Part shown: positions 27,307 through 36,860 of the stretch, one piece after another
How positions within the stretch are numbered: the stretch's first letter is position 1
Layout of the letters: the number at the start of each line of letters is the position of its first letter
Assembly: GCA_949373085.1 (NCBI GenBank)
Contig: CASICJ010000023.1
Span: 1 to 64,000 of the forward strand
Direction of reading: 5' to 3'
DNA: 64,000 nt
Source: an uncultured Verrucomicrobiales bacterium
Lineage (GTDB): Bacteria; Verrucomicrobiota; Verrucomicrobiia; Verrucomicrobiales; Akkermansiaceae
Made by a program: the position numbers and the translations under genes
The notes under the pieces: generated by a model
The model's input: the letters and a program-made list of their open reading frames with translations, nothing else
The model's database searches: none
What the model was told of the DNA's origin: nothing

Positions 27307-27477
27307 AGACCTTACTACTTAGCGTTAGGCAGGTCGTTATCAGCAGTTTTTAGGGATCGAACCCTAGATCGATATAATACTGTTCTTGGACAATATTTTT
27401 AAGGGCCGCATTTGTGCGGGAACTAGATGTTACGACTAGGAGTTAAAAGAGTCTCACGAGCTTTGTGCGAGGGCTAT

Positions 27478-28614
27478 CTAAAGTCCCATTGCATCGCAAA
27501 ACTTACTAAGAGCTAATTTGAGTCGTTTGGTTTGTGTGCCGAAATTTATGCGGACGCAGCGGTCTTCACCAAAGAACTTGCCGTCGGAAAGGAAGAGTCC
27601 GGAGTCTTCGGCAGCTTGGACTGGGTCCCTAACTTGGAGAGACCTACAGTCAACCCAAGCCAAGTAGGTGGCTTCGATATCAGGAACATTGGCATCAGGA
27701 ACTTTTTGCCGGATAGTCGAAGTAAGAAGATCTCGGTTCTCACGAAGGTAAGTGAGAAGATCTTGTCGCCATGGCTCGCCGTGTTTGTAGGCTGCTTCAG
27801 CCGCATAATAAGCGATACAATTGATTTCAGGAAGCGTGTGGCCGCGAACCGCGGTGAAGCGGCGTCGGATGGAGTCATTTGGAATGATCGCAAAGGCATA
27901 GCCGAGGCCCGCAATATTGTAGGTTTTACTCGGGGCTAAAAGGGTGATGGTTCGATCGCGCAGTGATTCTGGTAAATTAAGAGCGGAGAAGTGAGGAGTC
28001 CTTTTTTCGTCAAGAATGAGGTCACAGTGAATTTCGTCTGACAGTAGGATCAGGTCGTGCTTTTCACAGAAGCTGGCGAGTTGAGTGATCTCTTCGTCCT
28101 TGAAAACTCGGCCCATTGGGTTCTGTGGATTACTGAGGAGAAAAATCTTGGTGTCGGGGGTGACTTTGTCTTCGAGTGCTTGCCAATCGAAAGTCCACTG
28201 CTCGTTGATTTTAATATGGTTAACGCTTATAAGATCCATGGAAGCATCATGATGAATACCAAGAAAGGGGGGATAGATGGGAGTACAGGTAAGAACCTTC
28301 TCTCCAGTTTTTCCGAAAGCCCGGGCGGCGAGAGAGAGGGCAGGGACAAGGCCGCCGAGGTGAATGATTTCTTCTTCGGGGCAAGCGTAGCCGATTCGTT
28401 CTTGGAGATATCCTTGGAGGGTTTCGACGAGGGAAGAGTGTGGAACGGCATACCCGAAGACCCCGTGGTCGACGCGTCTGTGGATGGCGTCGATAACTTC
28501 GGGTGGAGATGTGAAATCCATGTCAGCGACCCAGAAGGGGTCGAGATCGCTACGGCGGTCCCATTTGAGAGAGCCCGTTCCATTTCGGGCGATCGGAGTG
28601 TCGAAATTCATCAT
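27478..28614 (-). CDS. PatB/MalY-type C-S lyase (PLP aminotransferase fold I)
   Basis: 378 residues. It begins with the family motif SLKWD (residues 14-18), then DPFWVADMDFTSPPEVIDA. LLSNPQNPMGRVF is the Asn-Pro substrate/PLP loop, LILLSDEIHCDLI the PLP-pyridine Asp region, and LAPSKTYNIAGLGYAF the Schiff-base Lys. VRINFGTQTKRL has the carboxylate-binding Arg region. PatB/MalY enzymes cleave cystathionine or cysteine C-S bonds giving pyruvate, ammonia and a thiol. A methionine or sulfur-scavenging role is likely but not shown by neighbours. Confidence 0.92.
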   Translation of the reverse strand: MMNFDTPIARNGTGSLKWDRRSDLDPFWVADMDFTSPPEVIDAIHRRVDHGVFGYAVPHSSLVETLQGYLQERIGYACPEEEIIHLGGLVPALSLAARAFGKTGEKVLTCTPIYPPFLGIHHDASMDLISVNHIKINEQWTFDWQALEDKVTPDTKIFLLSNPQNPMGRVFKDEEITQLASFCEKHDLILLSDEIHCDLILDEKRTPHFSALNLPESLRDRTITLLAPSKTYNIAGLGYAFAIIPNDSIRRRFTAVRGHTLPEINCIAYYAAEAAYKHGEPWRQDLLTYLRENRDLLTSTIRQKVPDANVPDIEATYLAWVDCRSLQVRDPVQAAEDSGLFLSDGKFFGEDRCVRINFGTQTKRLKLALSKFCDAMGL

Positions 28615-28674
28615 GAGAGGATGATGGCAAAGTTGTAGAGGGGGCCAATCACTAAAGGCGATGGGCGTATGAAC

Positions 28675-29718
28675 TTATTCTTGGCTGGGAGTCAAATCGG
28701 GAGGGCTCACCTTTGCTAGGGCTTCTTCGATCTTGGAATTGACCTCGTGTTTGAGTGCTTGGGCGGCCATTTTGAGGGCATTTTTGACGGCGAGAGTAGA
28801 GGAACCACCATGGGCGATGATGACCACGCCGTTAACGCCAAGGAGAGGGCTTCCCCCGTAAGATTCATAGTTTGTACGATCCTTGACGGCTTGAAAGGCG
28901 CCTTTGCCAAGGAGGGCTCCGGTGATGCGGACAGGGTTCTTTTTAAACTCTTCTTTCATCCATTTAGACATGGCCTTAGCGGTCGCTTCGCAGCTTTTAA
29001 GGACTATATTGCCGGTGAAGCCGTCGCAGAGGCAGACGTCGAGTTTTGTTTGGAATAGGTCGTGACCTTCAACGTTGCCACAAAGAGTGAAGGGGGCGTT
29101 GCCTTGCTCGACTAGATTCTTGAGGAGAATCATGGTTTCTTGGGTGAAGGCAGTTCCTTTTTCTTCTTCCTCACCGTTGGACATAACACCGACCTGTGGA
29201 TCGGCGACCTTAAGAACTTCGCGGGCGTAAACGCTACCCATGATGGCATAACCGAGAAGGTGGCTTGGCTTGGCTTCGGGATTGGCTCCAGCATCCAGAA
29301 GATTACAGACGCCAAATTCATTGGGCATGGGCGAGGCAATACCGGCTCGCTGCACTCCTTTTAGAAGGCGGAGCTTTACCGTGGCAGTCGCGACGGCTGC
29401 CCCAGTGTTACCCGCCGAAACGAGGGCTTGAGCCTCACCTTTTTTCACTAGTTCAGCTGCGATGGAGATGGATGAATTTTTCTTGCGTCTAAGTGCCTTG
29501 GCACCGGATTCCTCCATGCCAACAACTTGAGAAGCATCAATGAAGATTGCCCGCGTGTCGGTCAGGCCGCATTCAGCTGCGGCCTTTTTGAGCTTGTCGG
29601 CTGGGCCGGTAAGGAGAATGGATTCGATCTCGGAGTTTTCAGCGAGGATATCGCGAGCCCCTTCGAGGTTTACATTTGGGGCGTTATCCCCGCCCATGGC
29701 ATCGAGTGCAATCTTCAT
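28675..29718 (-). CDS. plsX: Phosphate acyltransferase PlsX
   Basis: 347 residues with start MKIALDAMGGDNAP, the diagnostic PlsX N-terminus. ALVSAGNTGAAVA, NLLDAGANPEAKPSHL and YGGSPLLGVNGVVIIAHGGS are further landmarks. PlsX converts acyl-ACP to acyl-phosphate for glycerolipid synthesis. It follows yceD and rpmF on the same strand, the classic arrangement. No fab genes follow in this window; the next gene downstream is the PatB-type lyase, 60 bases away. Confidence 0.97.
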   Translation of the reverse strand: MKIALDAMGGDNAPNVNLEGARDILAENSEIESILLTGPADKLKKAAAECGLTDTRAIFIDASQVVGMEESGAKALRRKKNSSISIAAELVKKGEAQALVSAGNTGAAVATATVKLRLLKGVQRAGIASPMPNEFGVCNLLDAGANPEAKPSHLLGYAIMGSVYAREVLKVADPQVGVMSNGEEEEKGTAFTQETMILLKNLVEQGNAPFTLCGNVEGHDLFQTKLDVCLCDGFTGNIVLKSCEATAKAMSKWMKEEFKKNPVRITGALLGKGAFQAVKDRTNYESYGGSPLLGVNGVVIIAHGGSSTLAVKNALKMAAQALKHEVNSKIEEALAKVSPPDLTPSQE

Positions 29719-29788
29719 CGCGGTAAAAAAGCGCGGAGGGTGCCCCCGCGCTCAGTAAAGTTTTGGAAACTATTTTTGATGACGTGAT

Positions 29789-29971
29789 CTAAACCTGATC
29801 GACGTCTACCACCTGGCGCTCGCGGTAGGTTCCGCAAGCTGGGCAGGCAATGTGTCCAGGAATGCTTGTGCCGCACTCAGGACAGGTCTTGAGGAGGGGC
29901 TTACGCCAACGGTTGGCTCCACGGCGGAGCTTCTGTTTGTGCTTGGAGGTGCGACGTTTTGGTGAGGCCAT
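29789..29971 (-). CDS. rpmF: 50S ribosomal protein L32
   Basis: 60 residues from the ATG at 29971-29969. The frame is open further upstream, but [18 protein letters not shown] is the canonical L32 start. Zinc-ribbon cysteines are present as [18 protein letters not shown]. It lies between yceD and plsX in the conserved operon. Confidence 0.97.
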   Translation of the reverse strand: MASPKRRTSKHKQKLRRGANRWRKPLLKTCPECGTSIPGHIACPACGTYRERQVVDVDQV

Positions 29972-29991
29972 GAATCTGGTGGGAAAGAAAG

Positions 29992-30474
29992 TTAATCTTG
30001 AGAGTCCAATTCGTCCAGAGCACCCCATGGGTTGGGCTTTTCCGGCTCGGGGGCGGGTTCTACTCCATCATCGGTCGGTTTGTCTACTGCTAAATACTTC
30101 GGATCTATTTTGCAATTTTCGGGGGTGTCACCATCCTCACAGCGTGGATTGGTGGGGAGTTCAAGCAGGATTTCCTCCCGAATTTGGGGGGCGGGGTCGA
30201 CGATTCCGTCATTTCCAAGCTCAATACTAACGACGGTGGATGGCATTGCGATGGTTTGTTTGAAGGGATGAAGGCTGCGCATACAGGTAAGCTCGAATGT
30301 GGCTTCCAAGCTACCAGTTAAAAGGAGCTCAGTATCAAAGCGCTGAGTAAAAAGAGAGTATTTTAATTTACTAACACTAATAATATCACTCTCTTGGAGG
30401 TCAAAGATTTCGGGAGGAAGCTCGCCCTCAAAGTGCTTGCCTTCGTCGGGTAAATTAGCGAGATCGATCTTCAT
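29992..30474 (-). CDS. yceD: YceD family protein (DUF177)
   Basis: 160 residues. [14 protein letters not shown] is the DUF177 central motif, where a cysteine sits in 'C.R.l', and a second pair of cysteines lies in [13 protein letters not shown]. The protein ends in an acidic, proline-rich tail. YceD-family proteins are linked to 23S rRNA accumulation and ribosome assembly. It lies 20 bases upstream of rpmF, the conserved neighbour that confirms the call. Divergent from aat with a 29-base gap. Confidence 0.9.
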   Translation of the reverse strand: MKIDLANLPDEGKHFEGELPPEIFDLQESDIISVSKLKYSLFTQRFDTELLLTGSLEATFELTCMRSLHPFKQTIAMPSTVVSIELGNDGIVDPAPQIREEILLELPTNPRCEDGDTPENCKIDPKYLAVDKPTDDGVEPAPEPEKPNPWGALDELDSQD

Positions 30475-30503
30475 GGGTGGAATTGTAGATTGAAATAAGG
30501 GCT

Positions 30504-31085
30504 TTGTATCGCGAAAATACTGCGGTGGAGAAAATACCGACAGAAGTCCTTTTGGGTGCCTATATAGAAGGGGTTTTCCCGATGTCGGAAGATGGTGAGA
30601 TTTATTGGTTTCAGCCGAAGGAGCGGGGGATCATTCCGCTCGACGACCGATTTCATATTTCTCATGGTTTGAAGCGGTCGATGAAAAAGCGACCTTTTGA
30701 GGTGCGATTTGACAGTTCATTTAAAGAGGTGATGGAAGGATGCTGTGATCGAGAAGAGACTTGGATCGATCCGGTAATCATGGAGAGTTATTGCGAGCTC
30801 TTTGAACAAGGATTTGCCCATTCGGTCGAATGCTGGGATGAAGAGGGTTTACAAGGCGGTCTTTATGGGGTCCGGCTAGGAAGAGCATTTTTTGGCGAGA
30901 GCATGTTTAGTCGGAAGGCCGACGCGAGTAAGATTGCTTTGGTTAAGCTTGTGGAGTGGCTTCGCGAAGAGCAAGCCATCTTGCTTGATACGCAGTGGAT
31001 GACAGATCATTTGAGGACTTTCGGGGGATACGAAGTTCCGCAGGCTGAGTATCGCCAGATGCTCGCGGAGGCAGTGGAGATTTAA
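30504..31085 (+). CDS. aat: Leucyl/phenylalanyl-tRNA--protein transferase
   Basis: 193 residues from TTG 30504, which has AAGGG about 5 bases upstream. GTG at 30525 (MEKIPTEVLLGAY) is an alternative start. Family landmarks are LLGAYIEGVFPMSEDGEIYW, RGIIPLDDRFHISHGLKRSM, GGLYGVRLGRAFFGESMFSR and LLDTQWMTDHLRTFGGYEVP. Aat adds Leu or Phe to proteins with N-terminal Arg or Lys, marking them for ClpS/ClpAP degradation. It stands alone here, convergent with the sugar kinase/pyrophosphorylase gene. Confidence 0.94.
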   Translation: MYRENTAVEKIPTEVLLGAYIEGVFPMSEDGEIYWFQPKERGIIPLDDRFHISHGLKRSMKKRPFEVRFDSSFKEVMEGCCDREETWIDPVIMESYCELFEQGFAHSVECWDEEGLQGGLYGVRLGRAFFGESMFSRKADASKIALVKLVEWLREEQAILLDTQWMTDHLRTFGGYEVPQAEYRQMLAEAVEI

Positions 31086-31228
31086 AAGTTAGTGCTTAAT
31101 GGTAAATGGACGAGATCAACCTCGTAATCTCAGGCTGGTGCTCACGATGAGAGCATGACCGATAAATGCAACCTCCTCATCATGGTCTCAGGTTTTAATT
31201 AGAGGCGGGAAAAGATAAAATCAATCTT

Positions 31229-34200
31229 CTACCACTCGCAGAGTGACTCGATGTGGTCGGCAGAGCCATCTCGGAGCCAGGCGTCCAGTTGGGACGGGTC
31301 TTTGAGTTGCTGACCGCGGGATCTTGGAACAATGATGAATTTTGAATCGATGCCGGAGAGGGTGGTGAGGTCACCCCAGAGTTTTTCGAATTGCGTGACG
31401 GGGAAGACGTCTTCCTGACCATGGCCCCAGCGCTTTTTCACTTCTTTGAGCGTGATGTAAGTGGGAAGAGTTGAGGCAACTTTTCGGATGCCGGCGAGGA
31501 TCTTTCTCTCGTCACGAGCAAGAATATCATCGCGGGTGAGGCCAAAGAGCCCGAGAAGTTTGTCGATGTCAATCCAGGTTGTCATCGAGTTGTAGTAAGA
31601 GAGTATGAACTCGTCTTCCTCGCGCGGCATCGCGAGGCCCTCGAGGAGTCTCGGGCGGCCTTCGATGGAAGCGAGGCCGCCGCCTCTGTCTTCAAGTCGG
31701 CGAGTGATAACTTCGAAAGTGAGTCCAGTTTTACTCGCTAAGTGGTGGCCAAGCAGGGCGGGATCAACATCGGCCCCGAGAGTGTCGATATTGTGCAGCA
31801 TTAGCGTTTTGAGCTGTGGTCGGTCGGTTAGAAGATCGGCGAGAGTCCCATTGAGAAGAAGATTGGGAACTTCGTAAAAGTGACCGACAGGATGGAGGCA
31901 CTGTAGCGGGAGGTTGTCGGTGTAATCATTCGATTCCCCGGTTGATTGGGCCCAGTTGAGCAAGGAGGATCTCACGGAGTCACGCATTTTTTGCTGCTGC
32001 TCATCGAGGACTTGCTGGGGCATTTCCTCCCAGGCAAAGCGCAGGTCACTCACAGTTGGAATCATGCGAAGGCCCACTGACCGACCTTGGGACAAGTGGA
32101 GCGAGCCAGGATAGTGGTAATCCTCAACGTTATCTAAAAACTGACGTGTCGGTTGGTGGGTTAGGTAGGATGTTGTAAAGACATGGGGAATGGTCGAGCC
32201 TGCTTCGAGGCCGCGCTTGCGGGACTTGCCTAGGTGGGTTTCGATAAAGGTGCGATGGCGACCGCGAAGACGAGCGAAGGGGTGGAGAGCCTTGCAGACG
32301 CCTGCACCTTGGGTCCAGCGGGAACCAGCTCCAGCGGCGAGCGTGATGATACCGACTTCCCCGTTAGCGAGTGCTTGTTCGCCAACCACGAGATCTTTCG
32401 TAGAATCTGATCTGGTGAAATCAGTGATGTCTGCAGGTGAGACATCCTTGATAAGAGTGGTTGGAGGTAGGCGGTTTTGGGCGAGTCCGATTCTACCTTC
32501 GAAAAGGTCTTTGCGAATTTGTTCGTGTTGTCTTTGATCAAATCCGTTTTTGGCGAGCAGTTTGGAAAGTGAGTTATCACCGTTCGCGTCGTCATCGGTA
32601 TGCGGAATGAGTGTTTCGAAGAGGGACTCGACAGAAGAAGAAAATATGGATTTTGTCCGGCAGGCCCGGGCGAATTGATCGAGTTCAGCGCGGGTTGTCG
32701 GTGAGAGTTTCTCGGGAGGAGTCCGCAGCGTGTCTGCGAGAGCGAGGTGGTAGTAGGGGGGAGGTAGGAGGGCTTCGTCTCCATGATGGATCTGACCAAA
32801 GGTCCCATGTGGGTTGATTGCAAAGTCGTAAACGACGGGATCCATGGCGAAGGGGAGGGCGTTTTCGAGCTCCCGCTTGGTCTGAATCATAATGGCGTGA
32901 ATGATATTGAGGGCTTCCTGCTTACGTGATGGTTCGACAATAAAGCCCATGCCACCGCCGGACATGCCGCCGAGCATCCAAAAGCCCCAGAAGTCTTCCC
33001 CAAATTTCTTGGAGACTCGATCGATGAGAGTTTCGGTGAAGTGATTGGTGGCCCAAGGAATGATCGTTTGGAGCGGTCCCCGAAAGTTCTCGGTGGTGAG
33101 GCGTCCCAGTTCTCGGATGTTACCGCTAGCGAGGGCTGTTACGATTTGATCGAGGAGTTCGAGAGCTTCTTGGCGTGCCTCCCATTCCTCGGAGGATCGG
33201 AGAAGATATTTCTCGGTGACCATTTCGAGGATGGGGCCGACGTTTTGAGCCATGCCTCCGTGAACGAGAATTAAGGAATCGGTGAGGGCCTGCCGAGCGG
33301 AGTTCGGGATTTCCTCATGGTTAAATACTTTGTGTTTGGGCATGAGGCGGCCCCGCGAGATTCCTTGTTCTGGATCGGTTTCGCCGGCAAGTTCACCTTC
33401 GATAAGTTTGATTCCTGGCCAGACGCCGCCGGAGTCTTGCCAACCACCGCCGGAGCCACCGATCCATTCGCCTAGGATGGCGCGGGCTAGGACAAGACGT
33501 CTTTCATTTTCGGTGAGTTCGCCGGTGAGCGACTGGGTTTGTCCAGTAGCGCGCATGCAAGCGCTTATGAGGGCGGCGAGGAGATTTGTCGAAACGGCTA
33601 AGCGAGAGCCTTTTGGGATGTCGTTAACCGAAGAGATGATTTCAATTCCGCGATTCGGGCCAACGAGTCTATTGAGGAGCTCGGCGAGGGATTTTCCGGA
33701 ACCCTCGATGCCGGGTGGGATGATGCCGGATGCAATGATGGCCGCTTTTAGGAGTCCGAGATAGTCTTTAGCAAAGTCGAAGACATCGGCTAGAGAGGTA
33801 ATTGTGGCAGTGGCTTTAAGGTCAATAGACGTGAGTTTGAGGACGGGTTCATCGACGATACGAAAGTAGGCCTCGACCGGAGGTTTGGGTTCGGCGTCGT
33901 GCCCATGAATAGCGAGATCAACTGAGACGTTGACGACCCGGGCTCCTTGGGGGAAGTCCATGCCCAGGAAAAAAATGTCCGACCAAGCCGAGTGGGTAAG
34001 ATCCATGCGAACAGGGGTGCGTTCGCAGAGAATTGGAAAGCGATGTTGGTCCTGCTCAAGGAGTTCATGACGGATGCGGAGTGGGTGATCAGCTGGGTGC
34101 CCCATGCGGAACATCCACTGGTTTCCGCGGACCGTCCGGACTGATTTTCGGACTTGATTAGCCAGAGTCTGGAAGGCGAGTTGATGGTAGGCTGACGAGA

Positions 34201-34540
34201 GAGCGGAGCAAATACCATCGGACGGGCCTTCCCGATCTTGGACTTTAAGAAAGACTTCTATGGCCTCCTCAAATTGGCGCCCGAGAAGATTCTCATAACC
34301 ATCGAAGGGAATGGATCCCGCATCTGAAGTGGGGAGTTTTTCGGGGAGGTGAAATTGATGAATGGCTTGCAGAAAAAAGATGGCACGGACGCGATGATAG
34401 AGATTTTCTGATGTGCGGCGGAAGGCGTCTAACGCGGAGCATTCTTGCAAGAGCCCCTCGGTGTCGAGGGAAACACAAGCCTCCGCTAATGAGCGATCGC
34501 GTGTTGCGGGGTCCTCTGCGGTGATGAGTGAGACTAACAT
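31229..34540 (-). CDS. Sugar kinase (GHMP, FKP-like) fused to UDP-sugar-pyrophosphorylase-like domain
   Basis: 1103 residues. About 1-165: helical, unrecognised. About 170-430: GHMP kinase of the fucokinase/FKP type, with CERTPVRMDLTHSAWSDIFF, DIPKGSRLAVSTNLLAAL near 310 and GGWQDSGGVWPGIKLIEG near 363. The usual kinase wordings 'PVRIDLAGGWTD' and 'GSGLGTSS' are altered. About 430-725: helical linker. About 728-1100: UDPGP-type nucleotidyltransferase with an intact loop LAAGAGSRWTQGAGVCKAL, HPVGHFYEVPNLLLNG and LMLHNIDTLGADVDP. By homology it would phosphorylate a sugar at C1 and make the NDP-sugar. Domain order is reversed relative to Bacteroides FKP (pyrophosphorylase first). It starts 17 bases after the GalU-like gene. 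Confidence 0.85.
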   Translation of the reverse strand: MLVSLITAEDPATRDRSLAEACVSLDTEGLLQECSALDAFRRTSENLYHRVRAIFFLQAIHQFHLPEKLPTSDAGSIPFDGYENLLGRQFEEAIEVFLKVQDREGPSDGICSALSSAYHQLAFQTLANQVRKSVRTVRGNQWMFRMGHPADHPLRIRHELLEQDQHRFPILCERTPVRMDLTHSAWSDIFFLGMDFPQGARVVNVSVDLAIHGHDAEPKPPVEAYFRIVDEPVLKLTSIDLKATATITSLADVFDFAKDYLGLLKAAIIASGIIPPGIEGSGKSLAELLNRLVGPNRGIEIISSVNDIPKGSRLAVSTNLLAALISACMRATGQTQSLTGELTENERRLVLARAILGEWIGGSGGGWQDSGGVWPGIKLIEGELAGETDPEQGISRGRLMPKHKVFNHEEIPNSARQALTDSLILVHGGMAQNVGPILEMVTEKYLLRSSEEWEARQEALELLDQIVTALASGNIRELGRLTTENFRGPLQTIIPWATNHFTETLIDRVSKKFGEDFWGFWMLGGMSGGGMGFIVEPSRKQEALNIIHAIMIQTKRELENALPFAMDPVVYDFAINPHGTFGQIHHGDEALLPPPYYHLALADTLRTPPEKLSPTTRAELDQFARACRTKSIFSSSVESLFETLIPHTDDDANGDNSLSKLLAKNGFDQRQHEQIRKDLFEGRIGLAQNRLPPTTLIKDVSPADITDFTRSDSTKDLVVGEQALANGEVGIITLAAGAGSRWTQGAGVCKALHPFARLRGRHRTFIETHLGKSRKRGLEAGSTIPHVFTTSYLTHQPTRQFLDNVEDYHYPGSLHLSQGRSVGLRMIPTVSDLRFAWEEMPQQVLDEQQQKMRDSVRSSLLNWAQSTGESNDYTDNLPLQCLHPVGHFYEVPNLLLNGTLADLLTDRPQLKTLMLHNIDTLGADVDPALLGHHLASKTGLTFEVITRRLEDRGGGLASIEGRPRLLEGLAMPREEDEFILSYYNSMTTWIDIDKLLGLFGLTRDDILARDERKILAGIRKVASTLPTYITLKEVKKRWGHGQEDVFPVTQFEKLWGDLTTLSGIDSKFIIVPRSRGQQLKDPSQLDAWLRDGSADHIESLCEW

Positions 34541-34557
34541 CGGAAGTTATGAGAAGA

Positions 34558-35394
34558 TTAGCTTCGGGTAGTAGCAATCAGTTCGATGATGTAACCCATT
34601 ACTTCGTCGCGGCCTTCACCGGAGAGTGCCATTCCGAGTTGAGCGCGAAGGAGTCCATAAGATTCTTCGATATTGAACCGTAGGCCCTCGATCTCGCACG
34701 CGAGATATTTTTCACTTTTAGCGGCAGCAGCAAGGCTGGGTGTGAGTGGAAGGTCCCCTTTTTTAGTGAATGCTTGATCGAGGTATTCCATTACAGGTGC
34801 TGTCAGAACGTGTATCCCAAAGAAGCAAAGATAGCTGCCTGATCGTAAGCCCGGAACAATGAGCTCTTGCTCAGCGATAGTGGGGGTCGGCTTTTCGATT
34901 ATATCAGAGACTTCATAGAGGCCCTGAATTCCTCTGACCGGTGAACCTGCCACTGTCCCATAAAATGGAAGCTTACTTTCGTGGGTTGGTTGAACCGCAG
35001 AAACCGGTCCGTTTGCTTGGGATGCGAAGTTTAGGAGCTGGCGAACGCACGATTCTTTGGCAAAGGAAAGATAGAGATGGTCACCCATCATCACGAGAAA
35101 TGGGTCGTTTGCAGTGAAATCCCGGGCGCAAAGAATGGCGTGTCCATATCCCTGTGGAGCCGATTGTTCTATAAAGACGACCTTATCAAGATGGTTGGCG
35201 ACTGCGGAGGAGAAAGCCTTCTCTGTTCCTGGTGCGATGACGATGGCAGCGGATTCAATCCCACTGGCGAAGATTTCGTCGAGGATAAAAGCTACGACGG
35301 TTTTAGTCGTTCCATTTGGGCTGACAAGGGTCTGCAGAGGTAAGTGCTGCTGTGTGGGGCCGGCTGCCGTAATGACCGCTTTCTTAATCTTCAT
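34558..35394 (-). CDS. GalU-like nucleotidyltransferase with degenerate catalytic loop
   Basis: 278 residues, homologous along its length to UTP-glucose-1-phosphate uridylyltransferases: KAVITAAG at the N-terminus, QSAPQGYGHAILCARDF for the QxPLGxGHA nucleotide motif, FLVMMGDHLY, SDIIEKP, and EGLRFNIEESYGLLRAQ at the end. The essential 'GLGTRxLPxTKxxPK' loop reads GPTQQHLPLQTLVSP, lacking the Arg and Lys that bind the triphosphate and phosphate. The Asp of the final motif is Asn. It is therefore probably inactive or altered, possibly a partner or sensor for the downstream kinase/pyrophosphorylase encoded 17 bases later. Confidence 0.82.
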   Translation of the reverse strand: MKIKKAVITAAGPTQQHLPLQTLVSPNGTTKTVVAFILDEIFASGIESAAIVIAPGTEKAFSSAVANHLDKVVFIEQSAPQGYGHAILCARDFTANDPFLVMMGDHLYLSFAKESCVRQLLNFASQANGPVSAVQPTHESKLPFYGTVAGSPVRGIQGLYEVSDIIEKPTPTIAEQELIVPGLRSGSYLCFFGIHVLTAPVMEYLDQAFTKKGDLPLTPSLAAAAKSEKYLACEIEGLRFNIEESYGLLRAQLGMALSGEGRDEVMGYIIELIATTRS

Positions 35395-35531
35395 GACTTT
35401 TTGTGAGAATGAGCAAGGAACTCTTGAATGACAAGGCGCAAGGAAGGTTCACGCTCTACAGGGCAGAATCGTGAAAACCGGGGAACTCTTGACAGAAAGC
35501 CGTGTCTGCGGCACCAAAAACCTATCCAATT

Positions 35532-36731
35532 ATGAGTAAACTCACCATTCGCGATATCGACGTCGCCGGTCAGGAAGTGCTAATGCGTGCCGACTTTAAT
35601 GTTCCCACTAACGATGCCTTCGAAATCACGGATGACACCCGTATTCAGGCGGCCCTTCCGACTATCAAAGAGCTTCTGTCCAACGGAGCCCGCCTCGTTC
35701 TCTGTTCCCACATGGGGCGGCCGACCGAAGCTAAAGAGAATAAGTATTCGTTGGAACCAGTTGCGGCCCGACTTTGTGAGTTGTTGGAGCAGGATGTTAC
35801 TTTTGCGGAAGATTGTATCGGCGATGACACTGCAGCTCTTCGCTCGCAACTGAAGGATGGAGACGCCCTTCTTTTGGAAAATACTCGTTACTACAGCGAG
35901 GAGAAGAAAAACGATTCTGAGTTCGCGAAGTCTCTCGCCGGAAACGCAGAAATTTTTGTGAATGACGCTTTTGGAACCGCTCATCGAGGCCACGCTTCCA
36001 CCGAGGGCGTAACGCATCATGTTTCTAAAAGCGCTATGGGATTGCTCATCGAGCGTGAGCTTGAGTATCTGGAGGGTAAACTCGCTAACGCTGAAAGCCC
36101 CTTTGTTGTGATTATGGGGGGTGCGAAAGTGAGTGATAAGATCGAGGTTATTTCCGCGCTCCTAGAAAAAGCTGATACTATCCTGATTGGTGGAGCTATG
36201 GCCTATACTTTCCGGAAGGCGCAAGGTTACGAAATTGGAATGAGCTTGGTCGAAAATGACAAGCAGGAGTTGGCTCTTGAGATTTTGAAAAAAGCCGAGG
36301 AAAAAGGAGTCAACTTTCTTCTTCCAGCAGATACGCGCATCACCAAGGATTTTAAGGAAGGCGCTGAGACTTGGAATACTGAAGTCTACGGGAAAGGTGG
36401 GGCAATTCCGGCTGACAAGGAAGGCATCGATATCGGCGACGTGGCGATTGCTGAATTTAAGGAAGTCTTATTGACGGCCAAGACGGTTCTGTGGAACGGG
36501 CCAATGGGGGTCTTCGAAAAGGACTGCTTTGCGAAGGGCACAAGGGAGATTGCCAAAGCCGTTGTGGAGAGCGGAGCTCTAAGTATCGTTGGAGGAGGTG
36601 ATTCTGTGACTGCCGCGGTGAAGTTCGGCGTTGCTGACAAGATGAGCTTTATTTCTACCGGTGGTGGTGCAAGTCTTGAACTCCTTGAAGGAAAGAATCT
36701 CCCTGGAGTGGCTGCCTTGACGGATTCTTAA
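35532..36731 (+). CDS. pgk: Phosphoglycerate kinase
   Basis: 399 residues from ATG 35532 (MSKLTIRDIDVAGQEVLMRADFNVP region). The frame also reaches GTG 35502, but the ATG start gives the normal PGK length. Landmarks: VLCSHMGRP, LLLENTRYYSEE, FVNDAFGTAHRGHAS, the ATP-binding VIMGGAKVSDKIEV, VLWNGPMGVFE, and SIVGGGDSVTAA/FISTGGGASLELLEG near the C-terminus. PGK makes ATP from 1,3-bisphosphoglycerate in glycolysis. A TTGACA at 35489-35494 could be a -35 element. No gap adjoins, so the pgk gene is alone. The leader is C/A-rich and lacks a Shine-Dalgarno sequence. Confidence 0.97.
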   Translation: MSKLTIRDIDVAGQEVLMRADFNVPTNDAFEITDDTRIQAALPTIKELLSNGARLVLCSHMGRPTEAKENKYSLEPVAARLCELLEQDVTFAEDCIGDDTAALRSQLKDGDALLLENTRYYSEEKKNDSEFAKSLAGNAEIFVNDAFGTAHRGHASTEGVTHHVSKSAMGLLIERELEYLEGKLANAESPFVVIMGGAKVSDKIEVISALLEKADTILIGGAMAYTFRKAQGYEIGMSLVENDKQELALEILKKAEEKGVNFLLPADTRITKDFKEGAETWNTEVYGKGGAIPADKEGIDIGDVAIAEFKEVLLTAKTVLWNGPMGVFEKDCFAKGTREIAKAVVESGALSIVGGGDSVTAAVKFGVADKMSFISTGGGASLELLEGKNLPGVAALTDS

Positions 36732-36860
36732 GGCCTCTAATTTCCCCATAGCTTGATGCTTCTTTTTGGGGGCAGGCTTCGTTTAATTTTAAGGTCTAGT
36801 CCTTGTCGTAGGGGTCATGAGATCTCTAAAATCTTTAAGACTTAGCTTGACAGAAATGAA

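Noticed and set aside
27354-27375. Short GGGATCGAACCCT string resembling a tRNA T-arm
   Set aside because: No acceptor, D or anticodon stems can be built around it.
10214-36765. 15-base string AGCTTGATGCTTCTT found both before the TPR-sulfatase and after pgk
   Set aside because: One shared 15-mer is expected by chance in a window of this size, and the contexts differ.
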